A DNA stretch of 64,000 bases from Parasponia andersonii (GCA_002914805.1 JXTB01000014.1:1718237-1782236); one strand, 5' to 3'; shown: positions 27,195-39,341, numbered from the stretch's first letter. Numbers and translations: made by a program. The notes: generated from the letters alone by a model not told the origin.

Positions 27195-28610
27195 TGAGTG
27201 GTTTTAATGGTTACTATAATATTTATCCATCATAGTTATTATTATTTTAGCTGTTAGATGAAGATCAAATGATTCTAATTAATTGGTAGTTGACCAACAA
27301 AATTTATGGCAATTAATTAGCTTTGAACTTATAAATCTCATTAAATATGTTTTTAGAAAGATAACTTATTTGTGACCAACTGATATGACATGGCATTTTA
27401 TAATATATATTTTTTATTTATTTAAATAAAATTTTAATATAAGATTTATTCATTAATTCCTTCTTATTTTGGATTCTCATTCTTATTCTGATTTCCTCAT
27501 TATTAATTGGTATTAATTAAAAATAAAATTTATATTCCTAAATCAATTGTATTAAATACATTAATACTAAGAAAATATCATTAACAATATTCCACCATTA
27601 TAAATTATAGAAAATAGGAAAATCACAATTTTGCCTCTGCATTTTTTTCGTGAAATAATTTTGTCTCTTAAATTGGGGATTAATATTATGTTTGTTTTTC
27701 CAATTCATTATTTTCAAATAAAATTTTTAAGCTTTCCTAAATATACGTATTAAATAAATAAATTATCATTATATTTATTAAATCAAATCTGAAATGAAAG
27801 AGAAAAAATGATTTAGTTTATTATATTGTAGTATAATGATTTTATTCTTTTATTTTTAGGGTTTAATTATTTTATTCAATTGCTAAGATAAATTCAAATA
27901 TTTTTTGGTTTGTTTGGGTGGGTTTATTTTCAAGTAATTTTCGTTTTTTTTTTTTGTTGTTGTTCTTTTCTTATGACTGTAAGCCTGGAATAATCTTGGT
28001 TTATTATATTTTTTTTAATGAGGTGAATGCACAAATCAAGAGGAATGATAAAGCCAATTAAAGAAAGAGTGTGTAGAACCATGCTTTCGTTCTTTAATCC
28101 ACGAAACAGGATTAGTGGAAGGACAAGAAGCAGATTGCCCTGGCTCTTAATGGATATCGTGCTTTCATTTTTTTTTCTCATTTTTATTGTTTTTTTTTCT
28201 TTTTAAAATTATAATTTTTAGTTTAAGAGATGAAAATGGAAAGGTTCTAAAAGAAATGGATACTTTCCGCATATAATGAGTGTATAAAGAAATAATAAGA
28301 TTTATAAGAATTTTTTTTGGTGAATGGAAAAAGAAATTAAATACACATAGGTAATTGGGTGATTGTTTTAGGACTTCCCAATGACAATTCAAAAAAATGA
28401 AAAAAATAATGAACTAATAATTGGTTTCACATAAGGAGAAAAACTCTCAACGGGCATTCATTACAAAGGAAAAAAATGTAAATTGATATCTTATAATAGT
28501 GATATTTTTGAAAAGGAATGTTAATTAAAATCCTATTTATAGTATTATTTAAAAGAAAATAGCGGGAAAGAAAAAAAATTAACACTAATTTCACATAAAT
28601 TTATTTTGCA
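26781..28610. other. Gene-free AT-rich DNA with a TA microsatellite
   Basis: A (TA)n run lies at about 27160-27194. No gene is supported; the short open frames are A/T-biased translations of low-complexity DNA. Confidence 0.35.
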
Positions 28611-28614
28611 AGCC

Positions 28615-29185
28615 CCTTAGCATAGAGCATATATTAAATGTGATAACTGAATGATGAACCACATTCATGCTATAGGTCATGTGCATAGTAATATGCCTCT
28701 ATGACTTGTTTGATTGAAATTAGAGAGCAAATCTCGTAAGACACAAATTATATGTGATAGTTAAATAAACCAAGTTCATAGTACTTTAGGTTATATACAC
28801 AATATTATGTCTTTACGACTGAATTAATCAAAATCAGATAGCAAGTAAATAGAGTATATATTATATATAACAATTGACTCATATTCATACTTTATATCAT
28901 ATAGATAGTATTATGTTTATGTGACTATTTGAGTTGAAATTGGAAAGCAAGTCTCTTAAAGCACATATGTTATAGGTGACAATTAAACCATATTCATAGT
29001 TTAGATTTTTTTTTTCAACCTAGTCATTCATATTTTAGGTCATATACACAATATTGTATCTCTGCGACTATTTTAATAAAAAATAGAGTGTAGTCCCTTA
29101 TTTTAGGGCATATATTAAACGTGATAATTGAATGAACCATATTCATATTCTAGGTTATATGTATGATACTATGTTTATGCAAAAT
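28615..29185. repeat. Tandem array of five diverged units of about 110-125 bases
   Basis: Units begin near 28617, 28741, 28851, 28959 and 29103. Each follows the order: CATATATTAAATGTGATAA, then CCATATTCATA, then TAGGTCATATGCA, then TA(T)TATG(C/T)CT-TG(C/A)GACT, then GAAAT(T/A)AGA(A)AGCAAG. The units differ a good deal. This is a minisatellite- or satellite-like array that seems old. No coding or transposon ends are seen. Confidence 0.7.
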
Positions 29186-30230
29186 TTTTGAATTTGTCTA
29201 TTCTTAAAATTTGGCTATATATTCTTTTAACTCTTTGTTTTAAACATTTGGATATATTTTTAAGATATTTTTAAATCTTTTTGTTTTAAAATTGTTTTAT
29301 CTTTTAGATATAATAAAGAGTTCTAAAAAGCCTATTTGATACGTGATTTGTGAAAAATAAAAAAAAATAAAAATAAAAATCAGATAATAGAATCTTATTT
29401 AAAAACAAAATATTGTATTAAAATTCAAATTTAAACATAAAAAATTGTATTTAAATCTGTAAAATCTGAGTTTAACATTGTTTAATTTAAAGCAGGATTA
29501 TAACGTTTATCTTCTAGAAATAAGCTTTGTAACATGCTAAAGAAAAGCACATTTTTTTTTTTTGTAACAATACGAAAAGAGAAAATTTTAATTCTATAAC
29601 AAGGAATTTAAGAATTAAGGGGAAAAAACCGTGAAAAACCATAAGACTTTCAAGAAAAAAGAAAATAAAGGAAAGGCTTACATGGGAAAACGTGAAAACA
29701 AACTTTTTCTAAAAAAAAAAAAAGAAATAGAACACAATTTTCGAAACCCAAATTAATTAAATGCAGCATTTGAAAAAAGAGTAATTAAAGGAAACAAAAT
29801 TTAGTCCATTACCGAATCTGGGTTTTCATTCCCAACACTTATTATAAAAGTCAAAAGAAAAAAAAATAGAATCTTTGTAATTAATGCTAAATTATAACAT
29901 GTTGTTAAACCTTCTATATACCAAGTAATTTTTAAAGTTCAGTCATTATTTATATTTAATACTTACACTAATTTTTATAATTATAAAATGCTAACACAAA
30001 TTTTAATAATAATTATCATGGAGCTATAATATATATATATATATATATATATTAAAAAACAAAAAGAACTGTTGCATCAGGACGCTAACAGTCATTTGGC
30101 GTGTGCTAATCAGCAGAGTGCGCAACAAAACTCCTTCCATATTTTTTTTTATACCTGTTAGGCCTAATAGGAATAAAGGGAGATCATATTTTTCAAAATA
30201 TCCAATTCTGTACACCGTATTTTTCAGACT
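29186..30230. other. Gene-free AT-rich DNA
   Basis: It contains A-runs and a TA microsatellite at about 30028-30052. No feature beyond that is supported. Confidence 0.35.
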
Positions 30231-30252
30231 TCCCCCCCAAAAGTTGTATATA

Positions 30253-30470
30253 GTCTAATTTCCCATTTTTTGTGCATTTTTTCAAAAATAGTATTTTTAG
30301 GTGTGTAAATAACATTTTGATCTATGGGCGGTGACTTTTTGACTTTAAAAAAGTCTTAGATAATAGTTTTTTCAGAGTAAAAAATGCTTTTGACATATGG
30401 TAAAGAAGTTCTTGACACTCAAAAAATATACAAAAAAGTCATTTTTTCCCAAATTTGTCATATCCATGTC
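30253..30470. repeat. Fold-back repeat, family FB, copy C (diverged)
   Basis: It shares with copies A and B the order AGTCTAATTTCCCA, TGCATTTTTTC, ATTTTGA(T)C, GACTTTTTGAC, TCTTAGATAATAG and AAAAAAGTCATTTTTTCCCA, followed by TATCCATGTCATT. It is more diverged, and the arms are weaker. Confidence 0.4.
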
Positions 30471-30810
30471 ATTTTATCGACCAAAAATCTGGCCCTCTTA
30501 AATGAGCTAATTCCACCAATACTCGTTTTAGATAGTATATTTACATACACAGCCATTTTTTAAATGAGATTTTTACCCTTTTTCGAAAGGAGATTTTTAC
30601 CCCTTTTTTAAGTATACATTTAATGTATAAAAAACATTGGTAGTAAATTGGCCAAATGTCAGTAGATATATAAGTATGAAAATTGAGTTAATCATTATAC
30701 GAAATTACATACTTAGTATATAAATAGGTCTAGTATTTAGTTGATATATCTAATATAAAAATTGATATACTACTATATACATGTATGACACTTGATATAC
30801 TTATTATATA

Positions 30811-31370
30811 AGGGCATCTCCGACCCTTTACACCAAAATAATATAATTGTACTCTATTTTGGTGTAACTTTCACATCAAATAATAACTTTATCTCCAACT
30901 CATTACACCATTTCTAACAATAAAAAAGAATATTCCTTTTCATCTACTTTTACTATAATCTTTTTTTTTTTCCGATTCCCTACTATTTATCTATTTCATC
31001 GATAATGCTTACATACAATTTTTTTTCACGGATTGCTCCAATAATATGTTTTATTATTAACAAAATTATAAAAACTAAAGATTAATAAATTATATTTCAT
31101 TAACTAAAATTACCAATTTAAAATTAATATATTATTTACAAAAAAAATTATATTAAAAATAATTTACAATAAACCCAAAACATTACATTTAATAATTAAA
31201 TATAGATACAAATGCAAAAAATAAATATTATTATTCATTTAACTATCTGAATTAGTATATCGTTCTCACAGATGATCAATTAATACATTATGACGCCTAA
31301 TGCGAGCATCTTTATCTTTTATTTGTATATGACGAATAATAAATTGATGAAATCTAAAGATATTGGATAT
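30811..31370 (-). mobile_element. PIF/Harbinger transposon remnant with transposase C-terminus
   Basis: The left end AAGGGCATCTCCGACCC resembles the GGGCATCTCCAACCC ends common in plant DNA transposons. Reading the reverse strand from about 31362 to 31239 gives RFHQFIIRHIQIKDKDARIR, then RHNVLIDHL, a stop, and ERYTNSDS with a final stop. This resembles the C-terminal end of plant Harbinger transposases, where a 'FL-RH--IRD---H--L--DLIEHLW' pattern is usual. The rest of the transposase is not recognisable, and I found no matching right terminal repeat, so the copy is truncated and dead. The family assignment rests on one short motif. Confidence 0.5.
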
Positions 31371-31648
31371 AAAAAAGGAATATTTTCATTTTTGGTAGCA
31401 AAAAGTTGTTAGTTTTGGCCAAAACTATTCAATTACTGTCAAAAATAGAAAACAACACTTGTATTTGTGGGGGTTTTTTTGCAACCAAACAAAAAAAAAA
31501 AGAAAAGAAAAGGCAAATGGCGCTAAATTGCATAGAACTATTCACAAAAGCCCAAATCGCCAAATTGGTGTTCAAAATTGGTGTCGGACTGTCGGGTTAG
31601 GCCATTGCCCAACTCTATTTTCCCATTTCTCATGCCAATATGGTGTGG
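31371..31648. other. Short spacer, no supported gene
   Basis: Small overlapping open frames around 31406-31659 have no recognisable domain. The interval ends at the target duplication of the hAT element. Confidence 0.35.
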
Positions 31649-31656
31649 GATGCAGA

Positions 31657-32475
31657 TAGGGGAGGCAATCCAGGTCACGACACGATAACACGACTCGAAA
31701 ACGACACGAAATTAGCGAGTTTGGATTGAGCTTAAACAGGTGCTGGTCAAAACAGGATAAACACGATTAAGCACGATAAAATAATAAGTCAAGATTAGGC
31801 CAACCTGTCTAACTCGAAATTGACACGTTTGACACGATTAAAACCAAAATTAATAAACAGGTCATAATCGTGTCAACCCGCAATTAACCTATTTACAACT
31901 CATTTATGACACGATAAAAAATAATTTTTTTAACATTTAATTTTAAAAAAATTAAAAATTCAAAAAACAAAACAAAAGGTGAAATGAAAAGTATTATCGT
32001 GCTGATTTGAGAGACTATTTATTTTGGTTTGATAGCTATTAGTTATTGTGGACCTTGTATTTTATTGGATGTATTGATTAATAAGTTAATTTTGTTATAC
32101 ATGTCATTATGTTTGGAAACGTGAAGTTGTGATTTGTAAACTTAGTTAGGTTAAATAGGTTATTACAGGTTATATTAGAAATGTTTAAATAGGTTCACAT
32201 ATTAAGGTTAGTGGGTTATATTTGACAGGTTGACTTATATAAGAATGTTTATTATAAATAGGATAAATTCGATGTAAACAGATTAAACATGTTATAAATA
32301 GGTTAAATTTGACCTATACAGGTTAATAGGTCGTGTTAGGTAGAACACGACCTGAATAAGACACGATTAAATAACGTGTTAAATGTGTCGTATCGCGGGT
32401 GACCTATTTAATTAGCAGGTCATGTACGTGTTCACAAATAATGACACGATTAATAAACACGAATTGTCACCCCTA
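31657..32475. mobile_element. Non-autonomous hAT transposon, 819 bases, complete ends
   Basis: The left end is TAGGGGAGGCAATCC. The right end, read on the other strand, is TAGGGGTGACAATTC. The perfect 8-base direct repeat GATGCAGA flanks it (31649-31656 and 32476-32483). TAGGG-type ends with an 8-base target duplication are the hAT signature. The interior is packed with subterminal words such as ACACGA, GACACGATTA and their complements, which in hAT elements are the presumed transposase-binding sites. There is no transposase frame, so movement would need a partner element. The intact target duplication suggests a fairly young insertion. Confidence 0.9.
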
Positions 32476-32483
32476 GATGCAGA

Positions 32484-33130
32484 TGGTCTAAATTGGATCC
32501 ACTATATCGATAACTATAGTCTATACAAAAACTGATTTATTCGATCATTTAGCTAAACATAAATTTTAAAAAATGATAAAAAGTAGACATTTACTAAAAG
32601 GGAACTAGACTTGATCAAGAGAAATTTGGTCAAAATGACTCTCATGTGATAAATATTGTGACCACTGGTTATCGATATTGTGATGATCTTTAAAAAATCA
32701 TTTTGAAAAGGAGGTCAACTAAGATGGAATGACTAAGATAGTTAGTTGTTGAGGTATTAAGGATTGGAACTTGATTATTTAAAGTCATGTGAAATTTAAA
32801 AAATGGTCAGGATGCATTTCTCCCGTGTTGGTGGTGCGAGGAGCGAGGATAGAGTTTAAAACTATTATGTAACAAAAATCACAAAATAAATCACAAAATA
32901 ATAAGAGGCTAATACATGTTAGCAACCAGATTTAAGCGTCACCTTCTCAAACCTATAGTTTAAAGTTTACATTATCTTTTTACTCATATTTTGGATTCTC
33001 ATCTGGACATACAGCTAGTTAACTCCTCCATTAAAATACATAAATTTACTATGTTTAGAATCTTTTCAGAACATTGATAAGATCTCTTATAGGAATCACT
33101 AGTTAACGTTTATACCACCAAAGAGATATG
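32484..33130. other. Gene-free spacer
   Basis: No gene recognised. A segment at about 32590-32720 contains GATCAAGAG, GGTCAAAATGACT and related words that faintly recall the fold-back family FB. Confidence 0.3.
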
Positions 33131-33135
33131 TATGC

Positions 33136-33172
33136 TTTTTTTTTTTTTTTTTTTTTTTTTTTTTNNNNNNNN

Positions 33173-33204
<32 letters not shown>
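33136..33204. other. Poly-T tract containing an assembly gap
   Basis: About 60 T with eight unknown bases at 33165-33172. The true length is unresolved. Confidence 0.9.
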
Positions 33205-33229
33205 CCTTCTTCCACTTTTTTTTTTCTTT

Positions 33230-34750
33230 CTTTTTTTTTTTTCCCCTCTTCTCTTAGGAATAATAAACTACAGATTTTTTATGGAATAGGTTACTGGTTA
33301 TTAGTTCATTTGGTTTTTTCTCTTGTTTTATTTTTTATTTTTTCCCCCTTTTTTCCTCTTCTTGAGATAATAAAATACAAATTTTTTTATTTTAAAATAA
33401 AACTAGTTATCGGATACTGGTTACTATTTACCATTTTTTTTTGGAATTAGTTACTAGTTTTGAGTTCATTTCGTATCTTTTTTTTAATGTTATTTTTAAT
33501 TCTTTTATTTTTTTTTTCTATTTTCCTCTCCTAGGAATAATGAGTTAAAAAAAGAAAAAAAAAAGTGATTGCTAAATACTAGTTACTAATTACCAATTTT
33601 TTTAGAATTAGTTACAAGTTATTAGTTCATCTGGTATCTTTTTTTTTCCCCTTTCATTTTTCCTTCTTTTAATTTTTTTAATCCTTTTTTTTTCCTCTCC
33701 TAGGGATAATGAGCTACAAATATTTTTTTTATGAAAGAAAACTTACTATTTATTGGTTACCAGTTACTAATTTTTTTAGAACGAGTTATTAGCTATTATT
33801 TCATATGGTAATTTTTTTTTTTCATTTTTCCTTCTTTTACTTTTTTTTTCTTGTTTTATTTTTTATTTTTTCCTTTTCTCTTTTCCTAGGGATAATGAGC
33901 TATAATTTTTTTTCTTTTTTTAAAAAAAAAACAGTTATTGGATACTGGTTACCAATTACTAATTTTTTTGGAATTGGTTACTAGTTATTAATTGATCTGA
34001 TATCTTTTTTTTCATAATTCTTTCTTTTACCTTTTTTTCCTTATTTTAATTATTTATTTTTCCTTGTTTCTTCTCCTAGGGATTCGGAGCTACCATTTTT
34101 TTTTTTTAAAAAAAGCATTAGTTGCTGGATACTGGTTTCTAGTCACCAATTTAGAATTGATTACTTATTATTAGTTAATTTGCTGGTTACTGACTACTAT
34201 TCCTAGTCCATCTATTTTGTTTTTAATTTTTTTTCCCTTTTAATAGTTTTTGTTTTTATTAAGCCATGCACCTCTTTTTTTTTTTTAACAGTTTTTTGTT
34301 TCTTTTCTTTTTTTTTTTAATTGAGCTATTATCTTTTTTTTACTAGATACCAACAGCTGATACAGTTACTAGTTACCAATAACTAGTTACTTTGGTTTTT
34401 ATTAGATTGGTTATTAATTATTAGCTACCAATTAATAATTCTGTTACGAGTTATTCTAGTTACCAATTACTAATTTACTTACTGATTTCTAGATTAGTAG
34501 ATAGTTACAAAGATTAGTGACTAGTTACTACTTTGATTACTAGTTTTTGGTTACTAATTTCTAGCTTTGGATTATAATTTCTAGTTAGCGTATTCATTTC
34601 GATCACTAGTTTCTGATTTACCATCAACCAATTTTATTACAGGTTATCAATTATCAATTTGATTACGAGTTACCAATTACAAGTATAACTACTAGTTACA
34701 AATTAAAAGATTAGTTATTAGTTACTGGTTATTAGTTGACAATCTAGTTA
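33230..34750. repeat. Tandem array, six units of about 105-190 bases, then TTACTAGTTA-rich tail
   Basis: A pyrimidine run plus a landmark (T/A)GGGATAATGAGCTAC recurs near 33258, 33364, 33534, 33703, 33889 and 34079. Each landmark is followed by a T-run and then by variants of GGATACTGGTTAC..TTAGTTCAT. After 34200 the pyrimidine part drops out, and some 550 bases of TTACTAGTTA/ATTACCAATTA words follow. It is related to the array at 600-1720. It is non-coding; I cannot say whether it is satellite DNA or the core of a large degenerate transposon. Confidence 0.65.
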
Positions 34751-35012
34751 AACCTTAATCAATATCTAGTTTTAGTCTTTTTTCTTTCATTGGGGAATTT
34801 TATCAAACATATAGTAACGCCCACCTAGTAACTCATTACGAATCTAACTAAACCTTTTAGTTTCCTTTTTTTTTTTCCTTTTATTGTGGCATTTCACCGA
34901 ATATATTGCAGTCATGATTATAGCTTTGTTTAAGCTCATTCCTTTCATAGACCAATGACCATGATACTTGAACACAAAAATTTGAAGCTTCCTCAAAACA
35001 GATAGCAATCTG

Positions 35013-35044
<32 letters not shown>

Positions 35045-35322
35045 GGGCACCAATCCAGTGGGTATTTTTTTTTTTTACCTATAGATAGGTATCAATTTGG
35101 CTAATGAAAATTTAGCATGTATATTTTTTATTGTAAAAAGTAAGAGAGAGAAAGAGCATTAATAATGCACGTCTTTTCATGCACTTAAAGAGCATTAATG
35201 ATGCACGTCTTTTCATGCACTTTATTATAGCCATTGGATCACCATCTAATGGTGATCCAACGGCTAAAAAAAAAATACCTACCCATAGGTAAAGAAAAAA
35301 AATACCTATTGGATTGGCAACC
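35045..35322. mobile_element. MITE family M1, copy 1
   Basis: The ends are mirrored: GGGCACCAATCCAGTGGGTA at the left, and GGTTGCCAATCCAATAGGTA on the other strand at the right. It holds a central palindrome built from GCC(A/G)TTGGATCACCAT and its complement, and an internal 35-base duplication with GCACGTCTTTTCATGCACTT (about 35154-35222). It is flanked on both sides by TATATATA, so it probably inserted into a TA microsatellite. It is non-coding. Confidence 0.8.
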
Positions 35323-35355
35323 ATATATATATTTATTTATTTACATATAGGCATA

Positions 35356-35580
35356 GGCATCAATTCAGTAGGTATTTTTTTTTTACATATACATATATAT
35401 TGTTTTGGTTAATTAAAATATATCATGTATGTCTTTTATAGTAAAAAGTAAGATAGAGAAATAATATTAATGATACACATCTTTTTATGCATATCATTAT
35501 AGTTGTTAGGTCGATGGTGATCCAACGACTAAAAAAGATACTTATACATAGGTAAAAAAATATTTATTAGATTGGCAAGC
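35356..35580. mobile_element. MITE family M1, copy 2
   Basis: It starts GGCATCAATTCAGTAGGTAT and ends ATTGGCAAGC. The interior order is the same as in copy 1: TTTTATAGTAAAAAGTAAGA, GGTGATCCAACGACTA, then ACATAGGTAAA. It is more diverged. Confidence 0.7.
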
Positions 35581-35595
35581 ATTTACATATATATA

Positions 35596-35806
35596 AGTTG
35601 CCAATCTAGTAGGAATATTTTTTTACCTATGTGTAGGTATTTTTTTTAGCATTCAATAATATAATGAAGTATATGAAAAGACGTGCATTATTAATATTTT
35701 TTCTTTCTCTTATTTTTAATATAAAAAAAATATGCATGATAAATTTTTATTTGCCAAAATAATACCTATATATAAGTAAAAAAAATTACGTACTAGATTG
35801 GTGCCC
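35596..35806. mobile_element. MITE family M1, copy 3 (inverted)
   Basis: It starts AGTTGCCAATCTAGTAGG and ends CTAGATTGGTGCCC. Relative to copy 1 the interior is in reverse order (GAAAAGACGTGCATTATTAA on this strand), so the insertion is in the opposite orientation. Confidence 0.7.
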
Positions 35807-35977
35807 ATTTTTTTTATCTATAAATAGGTATTATTTTGGTCGATTAAAATTTATCATGTATATTTTTTAATATTAAAAAATAAGAGAGAAATAATATTAA
35901 TAATGCACGTTGTTTTAAGTATAGCCATTGGATCACCATTAAATGATAATCAATCGGCTAAAAAAAATACTTATACA
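35807..35977. mobile_element. MITE family M1, copy 4 (partial)
   Basis: It follows copy 3 directly, with ATCTATAAATAGGTATTATT, TTATCATGTATATTTTTTA, AATAATGCACGT, CATTGGATCACCATTAAATG and CGGCTAAAAAAAATAC. It then runs into a long TA microsatellite instead of a right end. Confidence 0.6.
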
Positions 35978-35978
35978 N

Positions 35979-36021
<43 letters not shown>
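35978..36021. repeat. Long TA microsatellite with one unknown base
   Basis: About 40 bases of AT dinucleotide, starting with an N at 35978. Confidence 0.9.
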
Positions 36022-36027
<6 letters not shown>

Positions 36028-36818
36028 TTTATGTCTGTTTAAAGCACGATAATTTTTAGAAGTTAAGATTATTTTATTTAAATTATACTTGGATTGTCCT
36101 TAAGAGCCTAATTCATTTTTCAAACATGTCAAAAGGCCATGAATAATGTTAATATACCAATTTCTTCAAGAATAAGTGTAATACACCACAAACATAGTTT
36201 GTATAATACACAACAAACATAGTATGTATAATGTTTCCTGCCATTATTGTTTAATCTACTGTCTCTGTTGCATTTAAAAAATAAAATAAAATAAAAAATT
36301 TGCCAAATTAACATAACTTACGTTGTCCTTTTTCGAAAAAACAGAATTTATGTTGTATATATTAATTTTCAACTAATACTTGTTTGCTTCTTTTGCTTGA
36401 ATACTTCTTTGCTTCAAGGATATCCATTTTCCAACTAACTGTCAGTTCGAGATTGCATCATATGACTATAACAACCTTTGCTACAATGCCCTTTCTCAGT
36501 GCATTTGCACTCAAAATCAAAGGTTAAAATTGTCATTGCACTCAAAGCAGGACACAATTTCAAGTAATACTCTGTTTTTTCCACTCCAACAAACAAATAA
36601 ATAAAAGTCCTTGAAGAGTAATTTCCACACTAAAGCTTTTTTTTTTTTCCCCTCTCTTTTGCTTTTACTCCAAATTCTCTTCCTTTTATTTTTCATTTTT
36701 ATTAATCTTTTTCTTTTTCAAATCTCTTCTTTCTTTCCCCCTCTATTTTTGAGTCCTCTGTTTTTTTCTCCCCTGTATCCGAAAGCTCTGTTCCAAGAAG
36801 TCAAAAATTGGACCTTTC
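36022..36818 (+). promoter_or_regulatory. Upstream region and leader of the O-fucosyltransferase gene
   Basis: The DNA is AT-rich until about 36630. It then becomes strongly pyrimidine-rich (CCCCTCTCTTTTGC.., TCTTCTTTCTTTCCCCCTC) up to the start codon, a common plant 5' leader type. No clear TATA box is seen. Confidence 0.4.
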
Positions 36819-39018
36819 ATGGCTTTCATGGCCAGACCAAGGACCACCATGAAGAACTCCATCATCACAATCAACCCATCTTTCTCATTCTTCCATTTCC
36901 TCCCACCTTCTCCTCTAACCTCCCTCCTCTTCTCTCCGAAAAAAGCATCAAGAAACCTCAACCAGTGTCCTAATTACTCCACTACCCTCCTCTTCTCACT
37001 TTCCCTCCTCTTTTCCTTCACTTTCTTGCTCGGAATCTTCCTCCTCGGCTTCCTCCGCTCTTACCAGACCTCCCCACTCCCTTGCTCTGTCTCTTCACCT
37101 CAATTCTTCGCCACCTCGCTCTCTTCGGTTTCCGACGATGACGATGACGGATCACCAAGGCTTTCCTACAGCGCAATGGTGCCATTACCGGCTCACGGCC
37201 TCACCGGTAACCTCTCCGATGCGGAGCGGGAGTTCTGGAAGCAGCCGGAAGGGGAAGGGTACGGGCCTTGCCTAGAGTTCACTATTGGGTATCGAAAGGC
37301 CTCGACCGGAATATCGAAGGAGAAGAGGAGGTTTCTTATGGTGGTGGCTTCAGGGGGACTGAACCAGCAAAGGAATCAGATTGTTGATGCAGTTGTTATT
37401 GCTAGGATTCTTGAGGCTGCTTTGGTTGTACCCATTTTGCAAGTCAATCTAATTTGGGGAGATGAGAGGTATGGATGATATATGAACTCAATTGTTCTAT
37501 ATACACATTTTTTTTTTTTTGAATTATTGAAAACTCTGTTTCAATGCAAGAAAGACCCTGATTTTTTTTTTCCTTTTAATTTTTTTTAGTGAGTTTTCGG
37601 ATATTTTTGATGTTGAACATTTCAAGAAGACTTTACAAGCTGATGTTCGAGTTGTATCAACGATTCCCTCCACGCATTTGATGTCAAGACAGTCTATTCA
37701 ATCCAAGATTCCTCGTGATATCACTCCACAATGGATTCATTCTAGATTCTTTAATCAAGTATTGAGGATTGTTATTAGTTAATTACATTATCTTGTGGAA
37801 TCTCTTGTGGTTATTTAATCGATAGTCTTTTTCTTTTGGTTCATTAATACACACAGCTGAATCAAGATGGGCTTCTTGTACTAAAAGGGTTAGATTCTAA
37901 GCTCACCAAGAATCTTCCTCTTGATTTACAGAAGCTTAAATGTAAGGTAAGGTATACTTTTATTTTACTTTTTTTTTTTGAAAAAAAAGAAAAAGTCAAT
38001 GACACCACTAGACTAAGATAATATTTGGGTTTTGAGCATTTTTATCAGGTGGCTTTTCACGCATTAAGATTTGCGGCACCAATTAGGGAGCTTGGAAATC
38101 AACTGGCCAAGAGAATGTGGATAGAAGGTCCGTACATTGCCTTGCATCTCCGGCTAGAGAAGGATGTTTGGGTCAGAACCGGTTGTCTAACCGGTCTAGG
38201 ACCCGAATACGACGACGTCATAACCAAGTTCCGGGAATCTCAGCCCGAACTCCTAACCGGAAGCCTAAGCGTGAGCCACTCTCAGCGAAAACTCGCCGGT
38301 CTTTGCCCCCTTAACGCGTTCGAAATGGCGAGGTTTGTGATTCAAGTACTCAAATTTTTTGTGTGGTGATGATCATCACTAGTGATTTGTTTTAGTACTC
38401 TTTTTTTAAGTCCGTTTTGGCGCCAAAATGCAGGCTGTTGAAGGCGCTTGGAGCGCCAAGGACTACTCGGATATACAACGCGGGAGGAGAGCCGTTTGGT
38501 GGCGGCAAGGCTCTGCAGCCGCTCGTTGCGGAGTTTCCAAATTTGGTGACAAAGGAGATGTTGGCAAGAGGAGGGGAACTCTCGCCCTTTGTAAACAAGT
38601 CCTCTGCTTTGGCCGCTATAGACTACATTGTGTCCCTTAGTAGCGACGTGTTTGTGCCTTCCCACGGTGGAAACATGGGGCGAGCTTTGCAAGTAATTTA
38701 AAACCTCAACAAACTAAACGACACCTAAAAGTAGTAAACGACATCTTAAAAAAAAAAACTGTTATCGGGTTGTGTCTATTGCAGGGTCACCGAGCCTACG
38801 TTGGGCATAGGAAGTTCATAAAGCCTAACAAGCGAGCCATGTTGCCTTTCTTTGAGGACACCGCCATTTCCGAGGTGGAGTTTGACGGCGTGGTGAGGGA
38901 GCTCCACCGTAAGTCCCAAGGCCAACCGGAGCCGAGGAATTACAGAAGGGACCGAGATGTTATTGCCTACCCTGTCCCGGAATGTATGTGTCAAAAGCCC
39001 CAAACACGCGTTGTCTAG
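36819..39018 (+). CDS. O-fucosyltransferase family protein (PF10250/DUF246), six exons
   Basis: It is predicted to transfer fucose from GDP-fucose in the Golgi; the acceptor is unknown. Exons: 36819-37468, 37590-37758, 37857-37946, 38049-38332, 38434-38692, 38785-39018. All introns are GT-AG and the frame closes to 561 residues. The protein looks like a type II membrane protein: a basic N-terminal tail, a hydrophobic segment at about 55-79, then a lumenal domain. Family motifs: GGLNQQRNQIVDAV for nucleotide-sugar binding, IWGDESEFSDIFD across intron 1, FAAPIRELGNQLAKRM, ALHLRLEKDVW with the HLR core, and FVPSHGGNMGRALQGHR with the conserved PSHGGNM. I start at the first ATG of the open frame (MAFMARPRTT); ATGs at 36828 and 36849 are alternatives that keep the membrane segment. 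The gene sits between the aminopeptidase desert and the glucosidase pair, on the opposite strand. Confidence 0.93.
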
Positions 39019-39341
39019 GAAAATTCACTAAAAGAAAGAAAAATATAGTGATCGTTTGGTGACCCCTTTTGAGACCATTCCAATTGTTGTATTCTCTTTC
39101 ACATTTTTACTTAAAATGATGTACAGCAAGGCCTGAAATAATTGAGCTGATAAAATAAATCACTCGAGTTTGGTTAGGGTACGTGCAATTTCAATAGTAA
39201 AACTTTGCATTGAATCACCTAAAACAATATGTTACATGTAACAATATAAAACATTTGAGTTTGGATGCACCTTTTTTTTTTTTTTTTCCAAGGGGGAAAA
39301 TTAGTATATGAAAGGAAGGTTTAGACTAATGAGGAGGCTTT

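Noticed and set aside
28615-29185. A CRISPR-like array
   Set aside because: Units are about 110-125 bases, diverged, and without conserved repeats separated by unique spacers. The context is a plant genome.
33136-33204. The long T run as a retroposon tail
   Set aside because: It contains an assembly gap and lies at the edge of a pyrimidine-rich array. No retroposed gene or target duplication is adjacent.
36611-36973. A 120-codon frame upstream of and overlapping the O-fucosyltransferase start
   Set aside because: Its Phe/Leu/Pro content only reflects the pyrimidine-rich leader, and it overlaps the real first exon in another frame. An upstream open frame affecting translation is possible but unsupported.
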